Assembly: GCA_045596745.1 (NCBI GenBank)
Contig: JAZODA010000087.1
Coordinates: 1 to 5,132 of the forward strand
Reading direction: 5' to 3'
Length of the DNA stretch: 5,132 nt
Source: RGIG3009 sp045596745
Lineage (GTDB): Bacteria > Bacillota > Clostridia > Oscillospirales > Acutalibacteraceae
Position 1 is the first letter of the stretch. The number at the start of each line of letters is the position of its first letter. This document shows, piece by piece, positions 1 to 5,132 of this stretch. The notes beneath the pieces are model-generated. The model had not been told where the DNA came from and ran no database searches. It worked only from the letters and a program-made list of their open reading frames with translations. The translations under genes and the position numbers were made by a program.

Positions 1-565
1 AACCGCGCGACGTTTCGAGATACGCAATGCGGCCTCCGAGACTTTCAAAATAGTCGGGCAGATACGGCGACGGCGGTGTTTCGGTCGACACGTACGGCTC
101 GGCAAGCTGCACGCCGACCTCGGTAAGACAGGAAACCCCCGGCAAGCCGACAGGGCTGTTTCCCTCCGCCAGTGCGCACACAAGCCGAGCGAGCGGATAC
201 TCGCCCTCGCCGGAAATCACGAAATCCGTGAGTCCCTGTGACAGGACATCCGCGGCGCGATAGCCGACCTCAGGGCCGCCGAACACAAACCGCAGCGCAG
301 GGTTTTCCGCTTTGAGAACCGCCGCCAGGCGGTTTACCGTCGTGATGTTCCAGATGTAGCAGGAGAACGAAATCACATCGGCATCTACCTCTCGCAAACG
401 CGCAAGAAGCACCTCGTCGGTTTCGTTAATCGTGCCCTCCACGACCACGCCCTCCGCCGCTTCCGACGCAAAGGTACGCAGCCCCGACAGCAGACACCAC
501 GGTGCCAGCGACGAGTGAATATATTGCGAATTGATGCATACAAGTGCAACCCTCAGCGGAGCCAT
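1..565 (-). CDS. B12-binding domain radical SAM protein, N-terminal part (cut by window edge)
   Basis: Reading the minus strand from the ATG at 565-563 gives 188 open codons with no stop up to the window edge. The start is set by a strong Shine-Dalgarno (AGAGGTGAG, plus-strand 571-579) about six bases upstream. The N-terminal half looks like a cobalamin-binding Rossmann fold: a hydrophobic first strand (residues 4-10), the family-typical segment NSQYIHSSLA (12-21), DADVISFSCYIWN (61-73), FGGPEVGY (95-102) and the VISGEGEYPLARL segment (117-129). It ends in RIAYLETSRG (179-188), which in this family leads straight into the CxxxCxxC iron-sulfur/SAM motif, here lost beyond the edge. I see no DxHxxG cobalamin-ligand motif, which many B12 radical SAM proteins also lack. 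The substrate is unknown. The likely family is the Firmicute B12-binding radical SAM group with a C-terminal DUF4080. It is cytosolic and divergent from argG, and no functional link to arginine synthesis is evident. Confidence 0.88.
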   Translation of the reverse strand, partial: MAPLRVALVCINSQYIHSSLAPWCLLSGLRTFASEAAEGVVVEGTINETDEVLLARLREVDADVISFSCYIWNITTVNRLAAVLKAENPALRFVFGGPEVGYRAADVLSQGLTDFVISGEGEYPLARLVCALAEGNSPVGLPGVSCLTEVGVQLAEPYVSTETPPSPYLPDYFESLGGRIAYLETSRG

Positions 566-585
566 TTTGCCTCACCTCTGCCCCC

Positions 586-614
586 ATTTTACCACGCGGC
601 GCGCCCCGTAGCAA
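586..614 (-). promoter_or_regulatory. candidate sigma-A promoter for the radical SAM gene
   Basis: On the minus strand, TTGCTA (plus 609-614, 4 of 6 to TTGACA) is followed after exactly 17 bases by TAAAAT (plus 586-591, 5 of 6 to TATAAT). The predicted start near 579-580 would give a leader of only about 15 bases, beginning at the Shine-Dalgarno. The spacing is ideal but the -35 is mediocre and the spacer is very GC-rich, so this is a plausible but unproven call. Confidence 0.4.
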
Positions 615-684
615 GGGATTTCCTGTCAATTTGTCCAGTATCTCCCCCGCTTTGGGCAGGTTTCTTGTACAGACCGTCGATTTT

Positions 685-702
685 GTTGTATAAATATGAA
701 TA
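685..702. promoter_or_regulatory. weak ArgR-box-like site upstream of the argG -35
   Basis: TGTAT (687-691), four bases, then ATGAA (696-700) matches the ArgR/AhrC pattern TnAAT-N4-ATTnA at 6 of 8 informative positions. It ends five bases before the argG -35. The stretch is AT-rich, so a chance match is quite possible. It gains some weight from the better site at 753-774, whose centre is about 70 bp away; ArgR often uses paired boxes. Confidence 0.25.
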
Positions 703-706
703 CCCC

Positions 707-735
707 TTGACAACGCTCTATTAAATGTGTATACT
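707..735 (+). promoter_or_regulatory. sigma-A promoter of argG
   Basis: A perfect -35 hexamer TTGACA (707-712) is separated by exactly 17 bases from TATACT (730-735, 5 of 6 to TATAAT). Transcription is predicted to start around 741-743, giving a leader of about 47 bases before the argG ATG. It is the best promoter in the window, lies in its most AT-rich stretch and points into the arginine genes. Operator-like sequences lie on both sides of it, consistent with repression by arginine. Confidence 0.85.
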
Positions 736-752
736 GTGTGCATATTCGGCAA

Positions 753-774
753 ACGAAATGAATATTCATTCGGA
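753..774. promoter_or_regulatory. candidate ArgR/AhrC operator (ARG box) in the argG leader
   Basis: The core at 757-770 (AATGAATATTCATT) is a perfect 14-base palindrome. ArgR half-sites TGAAT and ATTCA abut here instead of being four bases apart. However, with the usual TnAAT-N4-ATTnA spacing, two overlapping registers (753-770 and 757-774) each match 7 of 8 informative positions. The site lies about 12-32 bases downstream of the predicted start of transcription, where a bound repressor would block elongation or open-complex escape. The arginine genes downstream make ArgR the natural candidate. The regulator itself is not in the window. Confidence 0.55.
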
Positions 775-788
775 AAGGATGCATAAAA

Positions 789-2006
789 ATGAACAAAGAG
801 AACATCAAGAAAGTCGTACTCGCCTATTCGGGTGGTCTGGACACCTCCATCATCATCCCGTGGCTGAAGGAAAACTACAACGATTGTGAAGTCATCGCTG
901 TCTCCGGTAACGTCGGTCAGGCGGACGAGCTGGACGGTCTGGAAGAGAAGGCTCTCAAGACCGGCGCTTCCAAGCTGTATGTGCTGGACCTCACCGAGGA
1001 GTACGTTGACGATTACATCATCCCCTGCGTCAAGGCGGGTGCTGTGTACGAAGACTATCTGCTGGGTACCAGCCATGCTCGTCCCTGCATCGCCAAGGGT
1101 CTGGTCGAAATCGCCATCAAGGAAGGCGCCGACGCCATCTGCCACGGCTGCACCGGTAAGGGCAACGACCAGGTTCGTTTCGAGCTGGCTATCAAGCACT
1201 TCGCTCCCAGCATGCCCATCATCGCCCCCTGGCGTGAGTGGGATATCAAATCCCGTGAAGAGGAAATCGAGTACGCCGAGGCGCACAACATTCCGCTGAA
1301 GATTAACCGCGAGACCAACTACTCCAAGGACAAGAACCTGTGGCATCTGTCCCACGAGGGTATGGATCTGGAAGACACCGGCAACGAGCCGCAGTACGAG
1401 AAGGAAGGCTTCCTGGAAATGGGCGTCTCCCCTGTCAAGGCTCCCGATGCTCCCACCTACGTCACGCTGGACTTCGAGCAGGGCATTCCGGTTGCGCTGG
1501 ACGGCGAGAAGATGACCGCGAAGAACATCATCCTCAAGCTCAACGAACTGGGCGGTGCGAACGGTATCGGTATCATCGACATCGTGGAGAACCGTTTGGT
1601 CGGTATGAAATGCCGCGGCGTGTACGAGACTCCCGGCGGCACCATCCTGTACAAGGCGCACAGCGTGCTGGAGAGCATCTGCCTCGACAAGATGACGCTG
1701 CACGAGAAACAGCGTATGGCGATCACCTTCGCCGAGCTGGTGGACAACGGCCAGTGGTTCACTCCCCTGCGTGAAGCGATGACCGCGTTCGTCGACAAGA
1801 CGCAGGAGCGCGTGACCGGTAAGGTTCGCCTGAAGCTCTACAAGGGCAACATCATCAACGCCGGTGTGTGGAGCCCCTACACGCTGTACAGCGAAGAAAT
1901 TGCCACCTTCGGTGAGAGCGATTACAACCAGAAGGATGCCGAGGGCTTTATCAACCTGTACGGTCTGCCGATCACGGTGCAGGCTCTGGTTGACGGCAAG
2001 AAATAA
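789..2006 (+). CDS. argG: argininosuccinate synthase
   Basis: This cytosolic enzyme joins citrulline and aspartate using ATP, which is cleaved to AMP and PPi, to form argininosuccinate. At 405 residues it has the usual family length of about 400. Diagnostic motifs are the N-type PP-loop AYSGGLDTS (12-20), LGTSHARP (92-99), GCTGKGNDQVRFE (120-132), YSKDKNLWHLSHEG (178-191) and GVYETPGGT (277-285). The ATG at 789 is set by AAAGGA (774-779), nine bases upstream. Two earlier ATGs (758 and 779) are in another frame. It is the first gene of the plus-strand cluster, with its own strong promoter and operator-like palindrome, and is followed by an intrinsic terminator before argH. Codons are strongly biased (CTG, GGT, CGT, AAG), suggesting high expression. 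No key residue appears missing. Confidence 0.98.
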   Translation: MNKENIKKVVLAYSGGLDTSIIIPWLKENYNDCEVIAVSGNVGQADELDGLEEKALKTGASKLYVLDLTEEYVDDYIIPCVKAGAVYEDYLLGTSHARPCIAKGLVEIAIKEGADAICHGCTGKGNDQVRFELAIKHFAPSMPIIAPWREWDIKSREEEIEYAEAHNIPLKINRETNYSKDKNLWHLSHEGMDLEDTGNEPQYEKEGFLEMGVSPVKAPDAPTYVTLDFEQGIPVALDGEKMTAKNIILKLNELGGANGIGIIDIVENRLVGMKCRGVYETPGGTILYKAHSVLESICLDKMTLHEKQRMAITFAELVDNGQWFTPLREAMTAFVDKTQERVTGKVRLKLYKGNIINAGVWSPYTLYSEEIATFGESDYNQKDAEGFINLYGLPITVQALVDGKK

Positions 2007-2021
2007 TCATCACGAGTATCA

Positions 2022-2069
2022 TCGATAACGTCCTGCGCGGTTCGCCGTGCAGGACTTATCGGGTTTTTT
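2022..2069 (+). terminator. intrinsic terminator (or attenuator) between argG and argH
   Basis: The RNA can form a 17-bp stem: CGATAA (2023-2028) with TTATCG (2056-2061), one bulged C at 2029, then GTCCTGCGCGG (2030-2040) with CCGTGCAGGAC (2045-2055, one G-U pair), closed by a UUCG loop (2041-2044). After two G residues comes a run of six T (2064-2069). This is the classic shape of a Rho-independent terminator, and it starts 16 bases after the argG stop. Its T-run ends one base before the argH Shine-Dalgarno, so either it trims most transcripts after argG or read-through is regulated. Confidence 0.88.
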
Positions 2070-2070
2070 G

Positions 2071-2077
2071 AGAGGAG
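2071..2077 (+). promoter_or_regulatory. ribosome binding site of argH
   Basis: AGAGGAG lies seven bases before the ATG at 2085 and one base after the terminator T-run. It fixes the argH start. The hairpin leaves this site unpaired, so a transcript that reads through can be translated freely. Confidence 0.85.
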
Positions 2078-2084
2078 CAATACC

Positions 2085-3461
2085 ATGGCAAAAATGTGGG
2101 CAGGAAGAACCGACGGCACGACCGATCAGCTGGCGGATGATTTCAATTCATCCATCCGCTTCGATCACAAAATGTACCGTCACGATATCACCGGCAGTAT
2201 GGCGCACGCCGCTATGCTGGGTGCGCAGGGCATCATCACCAAGGAGGAAGCCGCACAGCTGATTGACGGTCTGCAGGGCATTCTGGACGACCTCGACAGC
2301 GGCGCTCTCGAATTCGATATGACCTGTGAAGATATCCATATGTTCGTGGAGCAGGTGCTGACCGAGCGCATCGGCGCTACCGGTAAGAAGCTGCACACCG
2401 CCCGCAGCCGCAACGACCAGGTTGCTTTGGATTTGCGGATGTATCTGCGCGACGAGGTGGCGGAGATTATCACCCTGACGGAAGAGCTGCTGGAAGCGGT
2501 GACCGAACAGGCTGAAATCGGCAAAGCCGCTATCCTGCCGGGTTACACCCATCTGCAGCGCGCCCAGCCCATCACGTTCGGTCATCACCTGATGGCGTAT
2601 GCGATGATGCTGCTGCGCGACCGCGACCGCCTGTTTGATTGCCGCCGCCGTATGAACTGCTCCCCCATCGGCTGCTGCGCTCTGGCCGGCACGACCTATC
2701 CCACCGACCGCCGTTTCGAAGCGGCGCAGCTCGGCTTCGATGACATCTGCCGCAACAGTCTGGACGGCGTGTCCGACCGTGACTTCTGCGTGGAGCTGCT
2801 CAGCGACATCGCGCTGCTGATGATGCATCTGTCCCGCTTCTCGGAAGAGGTTATCCTCTGGTCGAGCTGGGAATTCAAGTTTGTGGAGCTGTCGGATGCG
2901 TTCACCACCGGCTCCTCCATTATGCCGCAGAAGAAGAACCCCGATATGGCGGAGCTCGTCCGCGGCAAAACGGGTCGCGTTTACGGCGACCTGATGGCGG
3001 CACTGACCATGCTCAAGGGTCTGCCGCTGGCGTACAACAAGGATATGCAGGAAGACAAAGAAGGCGTGTTCGACGCGGTGGAAACCGTGAAGATGTGCCT
3101 GCAGGTCTTTACCGGTATGATTTCCACTATGCGGCTGTGCACCGACAATATGCGCCGCGCCGCACAAAACGGCTTCATCAACGCAACCGACCTCGCGGAC
3201 TGGATGGTGGCACACGGCCTGCCGTTCCGCGATGCGTACAAGATTTCGGGTCAGTTGGTCGCCCGCTGCATTGCGGACGGACTGGTGCTGGAAAACCTGC
3301 CGCTGGCAGTGTACCGCGAGTACAGCGACCTGTTTGATGAAAGCGTGTTCGAAGCCATCGACCTCGATGCGTGTGTGGAACGCCGCATCAGCGAGGGCGG
3401 CACCTCCGTTTCCTCGGTGGAAGCGCAGATTTGTTATGTGAAAGAGATGTTAGCAAAATGA
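2085..3461 (+). CDS. argH: argininosuccinate lyase
   Basis: This cytosolic enzyme of the fumarase/aspartase superfamily, normally a homotetramer, splits argininosuccinate into arginine and fumarate, the last step of the pathway. Its 458 residues are typical. All three conserved blocks are present: HTARSRNDQV (104-113), PGYTHLQRAQP (152-162, with the conserved His156) and the superfamily signature GSSIMPQKKNPD (276-287). By analogy with delta-crystallin, Ser277, Lys283 and Asn285 are active-site residues. The N-terminal MWAGRT segment (4-9) is also typical. The segment CSPIGCCALAGTTYP (192-206) carries Cys-Cys where many homologues have small residues. The start is set by AGAGGAG. The stop codon overlaps the argC start (ATGA at 3458-3461), so the two are probably translationally coupled. 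It acts directly after ArgG. Confidence 0.98.
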   Translation: MAKMWAGRTDGTTDQLADDFNSSIRFDHKMYRHDITGSMAHAAMLGAQGIITKEEAAQLIDGLQGILDDLDSGALEFDMTCEDIHMFVEQVLTERIGATGKKLHTARSRNDQVALDLRMYLRDEVAEIITLTEELLEAVTEQAEIGKAAILPGYTHLQRAQPITFGHHLMAYAMMLLRDRDRLFDCRRRMNCSPIGCCALAGTTYPTDRRFEAAQLGFDDICRNSLDGVSDRDFCVELLSDIALLMMHLSRFSEEVILWSSWEFKFVELSDAFTTGSSIMPQKKNPDMAELVRGKTGRVYGDLMAALTMLKGLPLAYNKDMQEDKEGVFDAVETVKMCLQVFTGMISTMRLCTDNMRRAAQNGFINATDLADWMVAHGLPFRDAYKISGQLVARCIADGLVLENLPLAVYREYSDLFDESVFEAIDLDACVERRISEGGTSVSSVEAQICYVKEMLAK

Positions 3462-4375
3462 CCACTGTATTTATCGACGGCAGCGCCGGTACCACCGGCC
3501 TGCGCATTTACGACCGCTTATCCGACCGCAAGGATTTGTCCTTGCTGATTCTGCCCGACGAGGTTCGCAAAGACCCTGCCGCGCGCGCCGAAGCACTGCA
3601 CAAGGCGGACATCGCCTTTTTGTGCCTGCCCGACGCGGCTGCGCGTGAAGCGGTGGCACTGGCGGAGGGCTCCGACACCGTCATCATCGACACGTCGACC
3701 GCCCATCGCACCGCCCCCGGCTGGGCATACGGTTTCCCCGAACTGTCGGCGGCTCACCGCGATGCCATCCGTGCTTCCAAGCGCATCGCCAACCCCGGTT
3801 GCCACGCCAGCGGCTTTATCGCTTCGGTGTATCCGCTGGTTTCGAACGGTATCATCGCTCCCGATGCTCCGCTGACGGCGTATTCGCTCACCGGCTACAG
3901 CGGCGGCGGTAAGACGCTGATTGCGGAGTACGAGGACGAAGCGCGTGACCCCCGTCACGACAGCCATCGTATCTACGGCACGAACCTGTCGCACAAGCAC
4001 CTGCCCGAAATGACGGCGGTGTGCGAACTGGCGGCGGCACCGCTCTTTTCCCCCATCCTCGGCGATTTCTATGCCGGTATGGCGACCTCGGTGTTGCTGC
4101 CCGGACAGCGCGCCGATGCCGTGTGGGAATGCCTGTGCAACCACTACGCCGACCAAAAAATGGTCAGCGTTGCCCCCCTCGGCGGCGACGAGAGCGTTAT
4201 CTATGCCTCCACGCTGGCAGGCAAGGATACCATGCGCCTCATCGTCACGGGTCACGAAACGCAAACCATCGTGACCGCCCTGTTCGATAACCTCGGCAAG
4301 GGCGCTTCGGGTGCGGCAATCCAGAATATGAATATTGTGCTCGGTGTCGACGAAACGACCGGGCTGTGTGTATAA
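3458..4375 (+). CDS. argC: N-acetyl-gamma-glutamyl-phosphate reductase, short type 2 form
   Basis: ArgC reduces N-acetylglutamyl 5-phosphate with NADPH to N-acetylglutamate 5-semialdehyde in the cytosol. At 305 residues it matches the short type 2 ArgC group rather than the usual form of about 345. Visible features are the dinucleotide-binding loop DGSAGTTG (7-14), the catalytic Cys115 in NPGCHASGF (112-120), GYSGGGK (146-152), KHLPEM (180-185) and the C-terminal NLGKGASGAAIQNMNIVLG (278-296). The frame is open upstream to an ATG at 3371, but I chose the ATG at 3458: translation then begins MTTVFIDGSAGTTG as in the family, and the ATG overlaps the argH stop as ATGA. The earlier start would add 29 unrelated residues read from argH sequence. 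The local Shine-Dalgarno is weak, which fits coupling to argH translation. Confidence 0.95.
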   Translation: MTTVFIDGSAGTTGLRIYDRLSDRKDLSLLILPDEVRKDPAARAEALHKADIAFLCLPDAAAREAVALAEGSDTVIIDTSTAHRTAPGWAYGFPELSAAHRDAIRASKRIANPGCHASGFIASVYPLVSNGIIAPDAPLTAYSLTGYSGGGKTLIAEYEDEARDPRHDSHRIYGTNLSHKHLPEMTAVCELAAAPLFSPILGDFYAGMATSVLLPGQRADAVWECLCNHYADQKMVSVAPLGGDESVIYASTLAGKDTMRLIVTGHETQTIVTALFDNLGKGASGAAIQNMNIVLGVDETTGLCV

Positions 4376-4380
4376 ACCAC

Positions 4381-4387
4381 GAGGAGG
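4381..4387 (+). promoter_or_regulatory. ribosome binding site of argJ
   Basis: GAGGAGG lies five bases before the ATG at 4393 and within the 17-base gap after argC. It is close to the ideal anti-16S match, so argJ is expected to initiate independently and well, unlike the coupled argC. Confidence 0.85.
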
Positions 4388-4392
4388 ACACT

Positions 4393-5132
4393 ATGATCGA
4401 ACTGATTTCCGGCGGCGTTTGCGCCGCAAAGGGCTTTACGGCAAACGGCATCCATTGCGGTATCCGTCGCAACCGTACGAAGCGTGACCTGGCGCTCATC
4501 AAGAGCGAAGTTCCTGCTTGTGCGGCGGCGGTGTATACCACCAACCTGGTCAAAGGTGCGCCGTTGCTGGTTACCAAAAAGCATTTGGCCAACGGCGTGG
4601 CGCAGGCTGTCATCTGCAACAGCGGCAACGCCAACACCTGCAACGCCGATGGCCCCGATGTTGCGGAGGCGATGAGCCGTCTGGTGGCACAGGCGCTGTC
4701 TGTGGCTGCGGACGATGTCGTGGTGGCTTCCACCGGCGTTATCGGTCAGCCGCTGGATATCACCCCCATTGCGAACGGTCTGCCGGAGCTGGCTGCCGGT
4801 CTTTCGGTCGAGGGTGCTACCTACGCCGCCGAAGCGATTATGACCACCGACACCGTCAAGAAAGAAGTCGCGGTCAAGTTTACGCTTGGCGGTAAGGAAT
4901 GCCATCTCGGCGGTATCGCCAAGGGCAGCGGTATGATTCACCCCAATATGGCGACCATGCTGGTGTTCCTCACCACCGACGCCGCCATCTCCCCTGCCAT
5001 GCTGCAGAAGGCGCTGTCGGGCGACATCACCGAAACGTTCAATATGATCAGCGTCGACGGTGATACCTCCACCAACGATATGGTGACGGTGCTCGCCAAC
5101 GGTCTGGCAGGCAACGAAGAAATCACCGCCGA
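4393..5132 (+). CDS. argJ: bifunctional ornithine acetyltransferase / N-acetylglutamate synthase, N-terminal part (cut by window end)
   Basis: ArgJ moves the acetyl group from N-acetylornithine to glutamate, closing the cyclic acetyl route; some members can also use acetyl-CoA. The window holds 246 codons of a protein usually about 400 residues long. Motifs seen are CNSGNAN (75-81), ASTGVIG (112-118, with the Thr-Gly oxyanion-hole pair at 114-115), the self-cleavage site in KGSGMIHPNMATML (177-190) and DGDTSTND (222-229). By family knowledge the precursor cuts itself between Ala187 and Thr188, so Thr188 becomes the N-terminal nucleophile of the beta chain. The start is set by a strong GAGGAGG. 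It sits 17 bases after argC and is clearly in the same transcript. Whether it is mono- or bifunctional cannot be read from this sequence. Confidence 0.96.
   Translation, partial: MIELISGGVCAAKGFTANGIHCGIRRNRTKRDLALIKSEVPACAAAVYTTNLVKGAPLLVTKKHLANGVAQAVICNSGNANTCNADGPDVAEAMSRLVAQALSVAADDVVVASTGVIGQPLDITPIANGLPELAAGLSVEGATYAAEAIMTTDTVKKEVAVKFTLGGKECHLGGIAKGSGMIHPNMATMLVFLTTDAAISPAMLQKALSGDITETFNMISVDGDTSTNDMVTVLANGLAGNEEITA

Noticed and set aside
598..605. The GGCGCGCC palindrome in the divergent intergenic region.
   Set aside because: An isolated 8-base palindrome in GC-rich DNA is expected by chance and shows no repeat or extended dyad around it.
687..713. A second minus-strand promoter, TTGTCA (708-713) with TATACA (687-692).
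   Set aside because: The spacer is only 15 bases, the -35 overlaps the much better argG -35, and the resulting leader would be over 100 bases. The 586-614 candidate fits better.
758..889. A 43-codon frame starting at ATG 758 in the argG leader, possibly a leader peptide.
   Set aside because: It has no Shine-Dalgarno before ATG 758, runs out of frame into argG rather than ending before it, has no run of arginine codons, and its start lies inside the operator-like palindrome.
426..1703. A 425-codon open frame on the minus strand crossing argG, its promoter region and the start of the radical SAM gene.
   Set aside because: It lies antisense to a certain argG, runs through the divergent promoter region, has no recognisable domain and has a composition typical of antisense frames in GC-rich, codon-biased genes.
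1990..2022. Possible internal promoter before argH: TTGACG (1990-1995) with TATCAT (2017-2022).
   Set aside because: The 21-base spacer is too long for sigma-A, the TTGACG is part of the argG 3' coding end, and no better -10 lies at 16-18 bases.
2148..3215. A 355-codon minus-strand open frame opposite argH.
   Set aside because: It is His/Gln/Val-rich shadow protein opposite strongly biased argH codons, with no family motif and a clear real gene on the other strand.
3371..3457. N-terminal extension of argC from ATG 3371.
   Set aside because: The 29 extra residues are out-of-frame argH sequence with no family similarity; the ATGA overlap start at 3458 gives the standard N-terminus.
4322..4337. 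An ATGAATATT stretch at the end of argC resembling the operator palindrome.
   Set aside because: It encodes the conserved QNMNIV segment of ArgC and does not fit the TnAAT-N4-ATTnA pattern.

Overview
The window is a chromosomal arginine-biosynthesis locus from a GC-rich anaerobic Firmicute. A Clostridia/Oscillospirales-type organism is my best guess. This rests on the cluster order argG-argH-argC-argJ, the short (type 2) ArgC, strong AGGAGG-like ribosome binding sites and a cobalamin-binding radical SAM neighbour. The assignment is inferred from style and is not proven.

Layout: the left end (1-565, minus strand) holds the N-terminal 188 residues of a B12-binding-domain radical SAM protein, cut by the window edge just before its expected CxxxCxxC cluster. 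Next is a 223-bp divergent intergenic region (566-788). It contains an ideally spaced sigma-A promoter for argG (TTGACA-17-TATACT), an ArgR-type operator-like palindrome just downstream of the predicted start site, a weaker operator-like site upstream of the -35, and a plausible minus-strand promoter for the radical SAM gene. On the plus strand follow argG (789-2006), a 78-bp gap containing a strong intrinsic-terminator hairpin (2022-2069), argH (2085-3461), argC (3458-4375, ATGA overlap with argH) and argJ (from 4393, cut by the right end).

The four enzymes cover both halves of the pathway. ArgC reduces N-acetylglutamyl phosphate. ArgJ recycles the acetyl group from N-acetylornithine to glutamate, giving ornithine. 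ArgG and ArgH convert citrulline and aspartate to arginine and fumarate. ArgB, ArgD and the ornithine carbamoyltransferase are not in the window; argB and argD would be expected downstream of argJ by analogy with other argCJ clusters.

The most interesting non-coding structure is the terminator between argG and argH, whose U-tract lies one base from the argH Shine-Dalgarno. With no convincing internal promoter seen, it suggests that argHCJ expression depends on read-through and that argG is made in excess. I did not find a clearly novel system; the genes themselves are well-known families.
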